A DNA stretch of 64,000 nt from an uncultured Sphaerochaeta sp. (GCF_963677075.1 NZ_OY781873.1:1116001-1180000); one strand, 5' to 3'; positions 9,272 through 18,705 are shown, numbered from the stretch's first letter. The notes: a model not told the origin generated them from the letters alone. Made by a program: numbers and translations.

Positions 9272-9280
9272 GCTATTAAC
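9272..9280. repeat. Target-site duplication, right copy
   Basis: GCTATTAAC, identical to 7481-7489, directly follows the right inverted repeat of the insertion sequence. Confidence 0.85.
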
Positions 9281-11138
9281 ACCATACTTTGCCAAACAGT
9301 TTGAGGTTAATGAAGATTCTGTATCGTATTGGCAGGTCTTCGATCGGACAACTGGAGAAGAAGTCATTGCCTCCTCATGGCAGTATGATGCTAGAACTGG
9401 GACAGTTGCTATCGAGGGCTGCACTCCCTTTCACCAGTATAGTGTGAACTTCCTTGCTTTCCGTATCTGGGAAGAGATAAACATGTACAACCATGTGACC
9501 AACGACTGGAAGAGTGAACCACTGAGGCAGCTGGATCCTCGTTACCCCGAGGTCCAAAGCTATTTACGTTCCTATCTGGTTCGCTGGTGCGAAGAACACC
9601 CAGAGACAGACGTTGTACGGTTTACCTCACTCTTCTACAACTTTGTCTGGATTTGGGGAGGTGATGAGCGGAACAGAAACCTGTTCACGGACTGGGCTTC
9701 CTATGATTTCACGGTCAGCCCAATGGCTTTGGATCAGTTTGAAGCGCAGTATGGGTACCGCCTCACTGGTGAGAACTTCATTAACAAGGGGAATCGAAAT
9801 CCTTCACATGTTACTTGAAATAAACGAATGATGGACTACCTCTGGTTCACCAATGCCTTTGTCTGCTCTTATGCCAAAGAGCTGGTGGAAATCGTACACA
9901 GCTATGGTAAGAAAGCCTATGTATTTTATGATGATAGCTGGGTTGGAATGGAGCCACAGTCTGAGGCCTTCCAGACAATCGGGTTTGATGGGATTATAAA
10001 GTGTGTTTTCTCTGGATTCGAAGTCCGTCTCTGTAATGCAGTGCCGGGAGGACTTACTCATGAGTTGAGGTTGCATCCCTATCTCTTCCCTGTAGGACTC
10101 GGCGGAGCCCCCACTTTCAAGGAGGGAGGCAATCCAGCTCTCGATGCACAGAAGTACTGGGTTAACGTCAGAAGAGCGATGCTTAGGGCTCCTATCGACC
10201 GCATAGGGCTAGGTGGTTACTTGCACCTTACTGAAGGCTTTCCTGATTTTGTTGAAACCATTGCAGATATTGCTGACCAGTTCAGAACGATCAAGGAACT
10301 GCATCAAGCTTCAGAGGTGTATACCGTTCCCTTGAAGATTGGAATCCTCAGCAGCTGGGGAAAGCTCAGGACTTGGACGTGCGGTGGGCACTACCACGAA
10401 CATCCTGATCTGGATCTGATCAACATACTGGAGAGTCTCTCTGGTCTTCCTTATACCGTTGAGTTCTTCAGTTTCAATGAAGTGGCCAAGGAAACCCTTG
10501 ATTCCCTTGATATTATAATCAACGCAGGCTTTGAAGGGAGCAGCTGGAGTGGGGGATATCACTGGGATAATGATGAGGTTGTTACACTTTTAACTCAATG
10601 GGTCTGGGAAGGTGGTACCTTTCTTGGTGTTAATGCTCCCTCATCACGTAATCATTCATTCAGAATGGCACATGTTCTGGGTGTAGATTATGATGACGGC
10701 AAAAGACTCTGTCATGGACAGTGGGAAGTGAGTGTTGCAAAAGAGAAGGAGCCACAACATACAATCATCCCCAAGCAAGGTATCTATTTAATTGATGGTG
10801 AGACCACTGTTCTACAAGCAGAAGATGGATTACCAACATACACAGAACGAACTTTCGGACAGGGTAGGGGTATCTATCTTTCAGAGTATAAATATTCTCC
10901 TGAGAATACCTTTGCACTACGTTCAATCCTTGAACAAGGAATGAAAACAGAAGCTCTCTTAACCACTGATAATTCCAACATAGATTGCGCATACTTCCCG
11001 AAAGCAAAGACGCTTGTACTGGTGAATGGGAGTGAGGAAGAGCAGAAGGTATGTGTGAATACCTTCGATAGACAACTTTTTGAGACAATAGAAGGATTTG
11101 ACGTGAAATTCATATCCGTAAATAGGCTGGAAATTTGA
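9273..11138 (+). pseudogene. GH112 phosphorylase, 3' fragment with an additional in-frame TGA
   Basis: This is the remaining three quarters of the GH112 gene begun at 7197. Directly after the target duplication the frame reads LLTPYFAKQFEVNEDSVSYW, and later INMYNHVTNDW, HSYGKKAYVFYDDSW and RLHPYLFPVGLGG, all typical of the family. A second lesion is independent of the IS: TGA at 9816-9818 stops the frame between SHVT and NKRMMDYLWF, and the same frame continues uninterrupted to 11138 (ATG 9828 could open a 436-residue product). A single transition from CGA (Arg) would explain the TGA. The enzyme is therefore very probably lost. Its location inside a glycan biosynthesis cluster is unusual for a catabolic phosphorylase. 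Confidence 0.85.
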
Positions 11139-11191
11139 GTTATTGCAGTTTCTTTGAATTACTGCAATACTCATCTAGGCGAGGAATGGGT

Positions 11192-12472
11192 ATGGATATT
11201 GAAACGAAACGATCAGCAATGGACTATGCTTGTGATATATCTTTAGGGATGTTGATTTTTATTTTATTTACTTTCTCCACAAATGCAAAATTGCTCTTCC
11301 TTCCCCTTGAGATTCTCTTTATCGGTCTCTTTGGAGCAAGGTTTCTCATACAGAAATCAAAGTTATCTCTATACGCCGTCTGGAGCATCGGTCTTGCAAT
11401 GATCGCCGGGATTTCAGCATTATATGCCCCGATTCAAGAAGCAGCCACAAAATGGGCAATTTCTGTTCTTCAAGTAGTAATTTTTGGGAATCTTGTGGTG
11501 CCCTATTTACGGTCATCTCAGAGAAATATGCATGTAATGTTGTATTCTTTTCTCATCGCAGTGATTGGCCTAAGTGTGAGATTGCTGCTTTCAGCACCAA
11601 TTGAAGAGTTGATAAGAAGTCGGTTAGGAACGACAATTGGCATGAATGCAAACCATGTTGGATTTCTACTTGTAGCAGGGGCATTAATTGCATTATATTT
11701 TGGGATTACAAAAAAGGGCTGGTGGGTACTCCCTCTATTCGTGGGGTTTTCTCTTATCAGTCTCTTTTCAGGATCAAGAAAAGTTATTGCACTTCTTGTT
11801 ATGGGGTCTCTTCTTTTAATAATTCTCTCTAGAAAGAATTACATACACATGCTCATCGCATCAGTAATATGCCTATTTTTTGCAGTAGGAGTTATCGCTA
11901 TAACATTGCATTGGGAACCTTTGTATCAGATTCTTGGACGAAGAGTAGAGAGTTTTCTAGGTTTTTTCAGTACAGGGACCACAGATGGAAGTACCTCGAT
12001 ACGTTTTGAGATGATTCAGCATGGTTGGGAGATGTTCTTGGAAAAACCCTTTTTCGGTTGGGGGCTTCATGCTTTTACTGATATTTCAGGCTATGGATTT
12101 TATTCACATAATAATTATATTGAAATTCTTGTATCGTGGGGATTATTTGGATTTCTCTGGTATTATCTCCCTATCTTGGCGCTTCTAGTGATTGGTGTTA
12201 AGAATTTATTGAGAAAGAAGTCGTCAAAGCTTGCTGCTTTTTCTGTTGCCATACTTACTGCATTATTAGTAGATGATTTTGGGCGTGTTCGATTCTTTGA
12301 TGAGGCCACTCATTTCTTGTATGCAATTTCTTATGTTGCAATTATGTGGGAGTATCCACAAAAAGGTCCTGATATTTTTACTCTAGGAAAGAGGTTTGTA
12401 TATATCCTAACTCCACCTAAGTTTCGTTCCCACTCTTCATTTACACCCAAACTTATCAATGATACGCTATAG
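11192..12472 (+). CDS. O-antigen ligase/polymerase family (Wzy/WaaL-like) membrane protein
   Basis: A protein of about 426 residues dominated by hydrophobic helices, with the large extracytoplasmic loop and the signature region of O-antigen ligases and Wzy polymerases: SGSRKVIALL, then STSIRFEMIQHGWEMFLEKPFFGWGLHAF, and SHNNYIEILVSWGLFGF. Proteins of this family join or polymerise lipid-linked glycan units at the outer face of the inner membrane. The frame is open from TTG 11135, overlapping the GH112 stop, but GAGG at 11181-11184 sits seven bases before ATG 11192, which is preferred (ATG 11186 is an alternative). Ligase and polymerase cannot be separated by sequence alone. Confidence 0.8.
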   Translation: MDIETKRSAMDYACDISLGMLIFILFTFSTNAKLLFLPLEILFIGLFGARFLIQKSKLSLYAVWSIGLAMIAGISALYAPIQEAATKWAISVLQVVIFGNLVVPYLRSSQRNMHVMLYSFLIAVIGLSVRLLLSAPIEELIRSRLGTTIGMNANHVGFLLVAGALIALYFGITKKGWWVLPLFVGFSLISLFSGSRKVIALLVMGSLLLIILSRKNYIHMLIASVICLFFAVGVIAITLHWEPLYQILGRRVESFLGFFSTGTTDGSTSIRFEMIQHGWEMFLEKPFFGWGLHAFTDISGYGFYSHNNYIEILVSWGLFGFLWYYLPILALLVIGVKNLLRKKSSKLAAFSVAILTALLVDDFGRVRFFDEATHFLYAISYVAIMWEYPQKGPDIFTLGKRFVYILTPPKFRSHSSFTPKLINDTL

Positions 12473-12582
12473 TACATTTATGTGAACATAAAAAGGCATA
12501 CATTACTTTTGAATTTTGAATACCTAATTTCTTGCTTGAGTAATACAACGCGAACTGAGATGTCTTTTTGCATTGAGGTGAT

Positions 12583-13713
12583 ATGAATACTGCAACCATT
12601 CTCATCCTATCCAATGATGTAGATTACTTATATACGTTGAGACTTGAAACAATCGAGCGATTGCTCAAGGAATGTTTCTCTGTGTCGCTCTCGGCTCCCT
12701 CCAATGACCGAGTTGATTTTTTTGTAGAATTAGGGTGCACCTTTTATCCAACTGAGTTTACACCGCGAGGAAAAAATCCATTCTCAAATCTGGCACTCCT
12801 TCTAAAATATGTCCGTTTAATTAAGCAAGTACAACCTGCTGTGGTTCTAACCTATACAATTAAGGCAAACATCTATGGAGGATTGGTATGTAGAATGTTG
12901 CATGCCCCACAAATTGCCAATATGACAGGACTAGGAAAAGCCTTGATGGGTAAGGGGGTTTTACAATCCACCATCCAAAGATTACTTCGTATTGCGTTCA
13001 AGCGAGCGAGTACGGTATTTCTGCAAAATGACCGTGACTTGAATTATTTCTTGGACCATAAGATAACCAACAAAGAGCAATCAGTATTGATTCCAGGCTC
13101 TGGAGTCAATCTTGCTCGCCATCCCTTGGAGGAGTATCCCGAGGATGATGGGACTATCAGACTCATCTTCATTGCTAGAATCATTAAGGATAAGGGCATC
13201 GAAGAGATGATGGCTGCGGCAATCAAGATTCACCAAATACATCCTCATGTTACTTGTGATATTGCTGGTTTCATTGGAGAAGATGAATATGAGGCACAGC
13301 TTAAAGCTTATGGAGAGACTGGAGCTGGTTCTTATCTTGGATTTCAGAAGGATATCCATACATTAATCAAGAGAAGCCATGCCGTGGTACTCCCTTCCTA
13401 CCATCTGGAAGGCATCGCGAATGTACTTCTGGAAGGGGCTGCCTGTGGGCGTCCGGTTCTCTCAACGAACCATATTGGGTGTAGAGAAACCTTCGATGAT
13501 GGAGTATCTGGAATCATGTTCGAGCCAAGGTCAACTGAGGCTCTCATTGAAGCTATTGAGAAGTTCATTGCAATCCCATATGAGCAAAAGAGAGAGATGG
13601 GTGTAGCCGGAAGGAGAAAGGTTGAGAAGGAGTTCAATCGGCAGGTCATTGTCGAAGCGTATATGAATGCAATAGATAGAGTGTTTTTAGGAACACCGGA
13701 ACAGGGGGCATAG
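12583..13713 (+). CDS. Glycosyltransferase family 4 (PglA/CapM-like)
   Basis: A 376-residue GT-B glycosyltransferase acting on the cytoplasmic face. The N-terminal half has NMTGLGKALMGKG, characteristic of the group that adds N-acetylgalactosamine or a related sugar to undecaprenyl-linked acceptors. The C-terminal half has IRLIFIARIIKDKGIEEMM and the donor-binding VVLPSYHLEGIANVLLEGAACGRPVLST, with the conserved Glu pair. It lies 110 bp after the polymerase gene. The next glycosyltransferase starts one base after its stop, so the two are probably cotranslated. Donor and acceptor cannot be deduced. Confidence 0.85.
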   Translation: MNTATILILSNDVDYLYTLRLETIERLLKECFSVSLSAPSNDRVDFFVELGCTFYPTEFTPRGKNPFSNLALLLKYVRLIKQVQPAVVLTYTIKANIYGGLVCRMLHAPQIANMTGLGKALMGKGVLQSTIQRLLRIAFKRASTVFLQNDRDLNYFLDHKITNKEQSVLIPGSGVNLARHPLEEYPEDDGTIRLIFIARIIKDKGIEEMMAAAIKIHQIHPHVTCDIAGFIGEDEYEAQLKAYGETGAGSYLGFQKDIHTLIKRSHAVVLPSYHLEGIANVLLEGAACGRPVLSTNHIGCRETFDDGVSGIMFEPRSTEALIEAIEKFIAIPYEQKREMGVAGRRKVEKEFNRQVIVEAYMNAIDRVFLGTPEQGA

Positions 13714-13714
13714 A

Positions 13715-14863
13715 TTGAAGTCTGATCTTGAAGGAAGGGCAGAGCCGATACGCGTCTTGCAAATCCTAGGGGGACTTTTTCATGGAGGTGCCGAGGCCAT
13801 GATCATGAGTCTCTATCATCATATGGATACTTCTAAGGTTCAGTTTGATTTTCTTGTTCATACTGATCAAGAGGGAGTATATGACAAAGAGATTATTGAC
13901 TGTGGCGGAAAGATACATCACGCTCCTGAGTATCATGGGTATAATCACTTTGGATATAAAGCCTGGTGGCAATTTTTTTTAAAAGAACATCCTGAGTATC
14001 ATATTCTACACTTTCATATCCGTGGGACTGCAGCAATCGCAATCCCTATTGCAAAGAGAATGGGAAGGATTACTATTGCTCATTCCCACAGTACAGATAA
14101 TGGGAAAAGTATTAAGGCTGCATTGAAGAATGTATTTCAACATTCATTAAAAAACCAAGCTGATTATCTTTTTGCCTGTTCTGAGCCTGCTGCGATTTGG
14201 CTATTTGGCAAGAAGGTTCTTCGAGCAGATAATTTTTTCCTGTGGAAAAATGCAATTGAGACGAATAAATTCTCCTTTAATGAGGACATAAGGCAGAAGA
14301 TGAGAACCTCTTTTGAGTATGACGATGTTTTTGTTATTGGCCATGTAGGTCGATTTATAACTGCTAAGAACCATATGTTTCTATTGGATGTATTTTCTGA
14401 AATTTATAAACAGAATTCCAAAGCACGACTGCTGCTAATCGGAGACGGTGAATTAAGATTTCCAATTGAACAAAAGATCCAATCAATACATTTGGATGAT
14501 GTGGTAACTCTGGCAGGAGCTCGATCAGATGTACAAGATTGCTTACAAGCAATGGATGTATTCTTATTTCCCTCACTTTTTGAAGGTCTCGGAATTGTTG
14601 CAATCGAAGCACAGGCAAATGGCTTGCCATGCATCGTATCTGATTCTATACCACAAGAGGTGAAAATGTCAGAATTGCTCACGTTTGTTTCATTGAAAAA
14701 GCCAACAGAATATTGGGCTCAGCAGGTTCTCTCTCATTATAAAGAAATACGTAGGGCAGGAGATGTAGAGCAGATTAAAAAGGCAGGATATGACATTATT
14801 GAATCTGCACAAGCTTTACAGGCATTTTATCTTCATCCTCAAAGAAGACTAGAAAAAGAGTAG
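13715..14863 (+). CDS. Glycosyltransferase family 1/4 (EpsF-like)
   Basis: A 382-residue GT-B glycosyltransferase. It has the N-terminal GGLFHGGAEAMIMSLYHHMD characteristic of EpsF-type enzymes, then IAHSHSTDNGKS and the C-terminal IGHVGRFITAKNHMFLLDVF and FPSLFEGLGIVAIEAQANGLPCI donor-binding region. It begins with TTG one base after the previous stop, six to seven bases after a GGGGG run that can serve as ribosome-binding site. It is the last gene of the surface-polymer cluster; after it the strand and base composition change. Confidence 0.85.
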   Translation: MKSDLEGRAEPIRVLQILGGLFHGGAEAMIMSLYHHMDTSKVQFDFLVHTDQEGVYDKEIIDCGGKIHHAPEYHGYNHFGYKAWWQFFLKEHPEYHILHFHIRGTAAIAIPIAKRMGRITIAHSHSTDNGKSIKAALKNVFQHSLKNQADYLFACSEPAAIWLFGKKVLRADNFFLWKNAIETNKFSFNEDIRQKMRTSFEYDDVFVIGHVGRFITAKNHMFLLDVFSEIYKQNSKARLLLIGDGELRFPIEQKIQSIHLDDVVTLAGARSDVQDCLQAMDVFLFPSLFEGLGIVAIEAQANGLPCIVSDSIPQEVKMSELLTFVSLKKPTEYWAQQVLSHYKEIRRAGDVEQIKKAGYDIIESAQALQAFYLHPQRRLEKE

Positions 14864-15167
14864 AATCACAATAAAAACAACTCACCACCTGCAACTCTAC
14901 CTAGGAATCAACTTGGACTGCAACACATGCTTTGTCTTGGTATAGGAACCTGCACTGATGACCTCTGTTTGAGAATGCTTATCCCAAGGATACCCATTTC
15001 CTATAAAGGAAGCTCAAAGGTATTAAAGGGGACATTCTAGAATGTAGAGAAATCCCATCGCTGTTGCCAAAGATCCGTACCAACAAACGGATTTCATAAC
15101 TCAGATGTTGCAGAGAGGGGGAGAAACCCACATTGGTCCCTCCCCATATTCCAGAATCCTCTCTTTG
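14864..15167. other. Intergenic spacer with a short protein-like open stretch (minus strand)
   Basis: A 304-bp gap between convergent genes. No promoter or complete gene was recognised. On the minus strand, 15013 to 14897 is an open stretch of 38 codons ending in TAG, whose translation includes GNGYPWDKHSQTEVISAG. It has no start signal and could be the residue of a lost gene, though chance is possible. Near 15115-15148 an imperfect GC-rich inverted repeat (GAGGGGGAGAAACC with GGTCCCTCCCC) lies just past the end of the MlrC gene and may contribute to termination; no T run follows. Confidence 0.3.
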
Positions 15168-16643
15168 TCAGATCAATTCCAACTCAGCCTCGAACTCCCC
15201 GTCCAGCGGGTAGATGGGCCTGGAGAGCTCCCTGTAGGGCAGGCGGGTGAAGAGCTCGTCGGTGCTGCCGGTGGTGAGTGCCATCATCGATCTCTTGGCG
15301 ATGGCTCGTATCTCCGGTTCCAGGTAGCCCAGCTTCACCACGATTGCCTTGCATCCCGTCGGCTCAGCCCCGAGGATCCTCATCATCTCAGGGTCGTAGC
15401 ATCCTACATGCTTGCTCGCCACCACCACATGCACCCCTCCCATCTCCAGGAGGGCAAGGTCGGCGTTGTTCGCCCCTTCCCATTTCTCCTTGAGGGAGAT
15501 GACCCTGGCCTCAGACTCGATGGGACTGCTCTTCTCTTTGTCGAACTTCGCTCCCAGTGAGCAGTGGAAGGAAGAACCAATCCCCTCGAGGAAAGCCTGT
15601 GCCACCACAGGTGGGTCATAGAACCCCTGGTAGAGCAGGGGAGGGTCAAGTGTGGAGAGGACGGGGTCGTCCAAGATCAGGCGCAGGAAGTTCGTCACAT
15701 CCCCGCTCCCCCCGGCTGTTGGGTTGTCCCCGCTGTCGCTGATGACCACCGGGTACACCCCCTCTGCAATCGACTCCTTGGTCGCCTCTATGGCATCGGC
15801 GGGCATCCTGGTCTCGTTGTAGAAGCCGAACTCGGCCCTCCTGTTCCAGAATATGGCTGCCAGTTCCTTTGCTATCTCATCGGCTCTCTTTTGGTCGTCC
15901 TGGGTCACCACCACCGCATGCACCGCGTTCTCCCTCTCATCCGCCCAGGGGAAGCCGAGGGTGTAGGAACAGGCAAGCACGCCTTCTTCCTTCTCCCTCT
16001 CCCTCAGTTCCTGGATGAGGCTCCTCATCGGTTCCACGCTGGTCTCGCTCTGTTCCCCGGCGATGAGCATCGGGATCCTCACCATGGCCATGGTGGGCTT
16101 CTTGCCTGACTCAAGGGTGCGGATGACCATCAGGGCGGCGTGGATGCCGGTCTCGTAGGTATCGGTGTGCGGGGCACACTTGTATCCCACGAACCCGTCC
16201 GCTGCCTTCCTCATGCGTCTAGTGAGGGTGGCATGCATGTCCAGGCTGGTGAGGATGGGGATGGAGGGCTGGATTTGTCTCACCGCCTCAAGCAGGTCCC
16301 CCTCGGCCTCCCCGATACCCTGAACCCGCATGCTGCCGTGCAGCGAGAGGCAGATGGCATCAAGCTCACCTGCATCCCTTAGGTCCTGCAGCAGTTCTTC
16401 CTTGAGCTCCTGGTAGTATGTTCTGTCCCACACCCCGTTGGGAACGGCACGAGCAACCAGGGAGGGGATGACCTCATAGCCTGCGGCGACGAGGGTGTTG
16501 ATGATCCCGCTTGCAGAGCTCTCCCTCTTTGCAAGGAGCTCCTCCTTCCTGCTCACCCAGATCTCCTCACGGGAGGTGATGATGGGGTTGAAGGTGTCGG
16601 ACTCATGATGTAGCCCGCCCACGAAGACTCGTCCCTTCATCAC
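15168..16643 (-). CDS. M81 family metallopeptidase / MlrC-like protein
   Basis: A 491-residue member of the MlrC (microcystin degradation protein C) family, now classed as M81 peptidases. Family features visible are GGLHHESDTFNPI at the start, LDAICLSLHGSMRVQG, LTSLDMHATLTRRM, the metal-site-like CAPHTDTYETG, and VISDSGDNPTAGGSGD. The first ATG overlaps the CutC stop by four bases (ATGA), so the two genes are translationally coupled. Its bases are about 60% G+C by sampling, far above the neighbouring polymer cluster. The natural substrate is unknown for most of the family; a small amide or peptide is likely. Confidence 0.85.
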   Translation of the reverse strand: MMKGRVFVGGLHHESDTFNPIITSREEIWVSRKEELLAKRESSASGIINTLVAAGYEVIPSLVARAVPNGVWDRTYYQELKEELLQDLRDAGELDAICLSLHGSMRVQGIGEAEGDLLEAVRQIQPSIPILTSLDMHATLTRRMRKAADGFVGYKCAPHTDTYETGIHAALMVIRTLESGKKPTMAMVRIPMLIAGEQSETSVEPMRSLIQELREREKEEGVLACSYTLGFPWADERENAVHAVVVTQDDQKRADEIAKELAAIFWNRRAEFGFYNETRMPADAIEATKESIAEGVYPVVISDSGDNPTAGGSGDVTNFLRLILDDPVLSTLDPPLLYQGFYDPPVVAQAFLEGIGSSFHCSLGAKFDKEKSSPIESEARVISLKEKWEGANNADLALLEMGGVHVVVASKHVGCYDPEMMRILGAEPTGCKAIVVKLGYLEPEIRAIAKRSMMALTTGSTDELFTRLPYRELSRPIYPLDGEFEAELELI

Positions 16644-17380
16644 CTGCCCCCTTTCTGGGAGACCACGGTTCCCACCCGGCCCTTGTCGGTGTGCTTGAGA
16701 CTGAACTCCGTCTGGCGGAGCATGCCGCCCATGTAGATGTGGTCGGGCCTGTAGGTCATGCGGGACTCGTAGGTGCCGTCCAGTGCCACATGGTACTCCT
16801 TGGCCCCCAGTGCTTCCTGGATCCTGGTGAAGTTTCTCTCGGTGATGCCGCAGCCGGGCATGACGATGATGCGCTCGCCTGCCTGACCAATTAGGCTTTT
16901 CAGTGTCTCCAGCCCCTCGGTGACGGTCTCCTCCAGGCCGCTGGTGAGCACCCGGTCTACCCCGAGCTCAATGAGCTTCTCCAGGGACCTTGAGGCATCG
17001 CGGTTCATGTCGAAGGCACGGTGGAAGGTGACCGAGCAGGGGCGTGCGATCTCGATGAGCTGTCTGCTGCGCTCCATGTCGATCTCCCCGTCGGGGGTGA
17101 GGATACCGAAGACGATGCCGTCGGCCCCCGCCTCACGGAAGAGCCTTGCATCCTCCTTCATCGCCTCGAACTCCAGGTCCGAGTAGCAGAAGTCGCCGCC
17201 TCGGGGGCGGACCATGACATTCATGGCTATGGTGGTGTGGGCCCTGGCTGCCTTGAAGGCTCCCAAGGATGGGGTGGTGCCCCCCTCGAACAGGTCGGCG
17301 CAGAACTCCACGCGGTCGGCCCCGCCTTGCTCTGCTGCGATTACGCTCTCGATCGATTCCAGACAAATTTCAATCTTCAT
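16640..17380 (-). CDS. cutC: CutC family protein
   Basis: A 246-residue TIM-barrel protein of the CutC family. It opens KIEICLESIESVIAAEQGGADRVEFC, followed by GGTTPSLG, NVMVRPRGGDFCYSD, VTFHRAFD, RVLTSGLEETV and the closing MPGCGITERNF, all family hallmarks and at the usual length. The historical copper-homeostasis assignment is disputed, and the real reaction is uncertain. Here it is the middle gene of fucosidase-CutC-MlrC: its ATG shares one base with the fucosidase stop (TAATG) and its stop overlaps the MlrC start. That placement favours a role in sugar or metabolite handling rather than metal resistance. Like MlrC it is markedly GC-rich. Confidence 0.88.
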   Translation of the reverse strand: MKIEICLESIESVIAAEQGGADRVEFCADLFEGGTTPSLGAFKAARAHTTIAMNVMVRPRGGDFCYSDLEFEAMKEDARLFREAGADGIVFGILTPDGEIDMERSRQLIEIARPCSVTFHRAFDMNRDASRSLEKLIELGVDRVLTSGLEETVTEGLETLKSLIGQAGERIIVMPGCGITERNFTRIQEALGAKEYHVALDGTYESRMTYRPDHIYMGGMLRQTEFSLKHTDKGRVGTVVSQKGGR

Positions 17381-18705
17381 TATTCTCTCTCCTCTTCCAG
17401 GACTATATGTAGTGTATGGGCACCCAAAACCGGGCGCTTGAGTGGATTCCCCACTGTATGGACGATGAACTCATGCATACCTTTCTGCAAGGGAAGAGAT
17501 GTAATGAAACAATCACTGTCTCGTCCCTTTTGCAAGCTACTGTAGTAGGATTCTCCATCCACCTCTAGAACAAGCTTTTCCTCTTTCTCCAGCGGTTCTG
17601 TGGTTTTCCAGGAGATAGAGAGTTTCTTGTTCTCCTCTAGGGCAATCTTCCAGTGCAGACTTGTGGGGATAGGGCGGTAGGAGTAGTACTCTGTTCCAGT
17701 ATAGCGGTAGACGACAACCGGTTCTCCACAGTCGAAGGAAGGCCCTTGGTATTCCTGTTCTGGAACCTGAAGGGATGTTGTTTTCCTCTCCGGAGGATTT
17801 CCTTGCAGTTCTTCTCCAATACCTTTCAGTACTGCTTCTTCAAACTCCTGGATTGATCCATCTCCCATCAGGCCAATATTCAACAGGTAGTTTCCTCCCT
17901 GTTCGACTACCTGCCTGGCAGTTGTACTCAGTTCCTTGATCTTCTCATGCTTGTCGCCGCGTACCTGCCAACTACGGTAGCCCCATGTCTCCTTATAGAT
18001 GGAAGCAGGAGTCTGCCAAGGACAATCAAGCGCTACACTGGGCAGTTCATTATCACCCATGGTGAGGAAGTCCTGGTAGTCGTTCCATATTCTTCCATTG
18101 ACCATACAATCAGGTTGCAAGTTCTGGACCAGCTCATAGATCTCTCTGGATTGTTCCTTGCTGGGAGCTCCCATATCCATCCACAGTTCACAGATGGGAC
18201 CGTAATCGGAGAGCAGTTCAGTGAGCTGCTGGATATTGAGCCTTTGGTGCTCAGGGGTAATGGTGTCACTATTGTGGCTGCTGATCGGGAGAGCCTCTGG
18301 AAAATGCCAATCAATCCAGGAGAAGTAAATACCAAAAGCAAGACCATGGCGTCTGCAAGCTTCACTTAGTTCAGCAACCACATCCCTGTTGCTATGGTAG
18401 CTGGTGGTCTTGGTATCGAAGAGGCAGAACCCATCATGGTGCTTGCTGGTGATTACCAAGTAGCGCATGCCAGCTGCCTTTGCTGTCATGACAATGTGGT
18501 CTGCATCGAAATGATCAATGGTGAATTGTTCGGCCAATGCCTCGTAGTCGGCTTGGGGAAGATACCCATGACTGAGTATCTGCTCTGAGTATCCCCGTTT
18601 GACCGCTTCATTCTTCCACACCCCACCAGGAATGGAGTAGAGGCCAAAGTGGATGAACATACCAAACTGGAGATCCAGCCAGGCTTGTGTTGCTGATTCT
18701 TTCAT
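17380..18705 (-). CDS. Alpha-L-fucosidase, GH29 family
   Basis: A 441-residue glycoside hydrolase releasing alpha-L-fucose from oligosaccharides. Family signatures in order: LQFGMFIHFGLYSIPGG, YLVITSKHHDGFCLFDT, FGIYFSWIDWHFPE, and ICELWMDMGAP, where the Asp in W-M-D fits the GH29 nucleophile position. No signal peptide is visible, so it should act in the cytoplasm on imported fucosides. The frame is open up to 18792, but ATG 18705 is chosen because AGGAG lies eight bases before it and family similarity starts there. It is divergent from an LplBCA-type transporter and shares a 79-200 bp control region with it. First gene of a coupled operon with CutC and MlrC. Confidence 0.9.
   Translation of the reverse strand: MKESATQAWLDLQFGMFIHFGLYSIPGGVWKNEAVKRGYSEQILSHGYLPQADYEALAEQFTIDHFDADHIVMTAKAAGMRYLVITSKHHDGFCLFDTKTTSYHSNRDVVAELSEACRRHGLAFGIYFSWIDWHFPEALPISSHNSDTITPEHQRLNIQQLTELLSDYGPICELWMDMGAPSKEQSREIYELVQNLQPDCMVNGRIWNDYQDFLTMGDNELPSVALDCPWQTPASIYKETWGYRSWQVRGDKHEKIKELSTTARQVVEQGGNYLLNIGLMGDGSIQEFEEAVLKGIGEELQGNPPERKTTSLQVPEQEYQGPSFDCGEPVVVYRYTGTEYYSYRPIPTSLHWKIALEENKKLSISWKTTEPLEKEEKLVLEVDGESYYSSLQKGRDSDCFITSLPLQKGMHEFIVHTVGNPLKRPVLGAHTLHIVLEEERE

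Larger units (their letters stand above)
7489..9272 (+). mobile_element. Complete insertion sequence, IS4/IS1634-like, about 1784 bp
   Basis: The element begins CCCAAATTCCCG and ends with the exact reverse complement CGGGAATTTGGG. The inverted repeats extend imperfectly to about 24 bp, with weaker matches and a shared TAAC at their inner edge. It is flanked by a 7-9 bp direct repeat (CTATTAA core) and carries a single full-length DDE transposase gene. It sits inside a GH112 phosphorylase gene, and removing it with one target copy restores the reading frame. Perfect outer repeats, intact target copies and an intact transposase all point to a recent insertion. Family assignment is from transposase motifs; no database comparison was possible. 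Confidence 0.9.

Noticed and set aside
9816..9818. TGA read as selenocysteine or tryptophan
   Set aside because: TGA ends many intact genes here (for example at 1241-1243 and 4074-4076), and family alignment does not call for selenocysteine at these positions.
15105..16109. Long plus-strand frames opposite MlrC
   Set aside because: GC-rich coding DNA produces such antisense frames by chance; no family features, start signals or domain patterns are seen in them.
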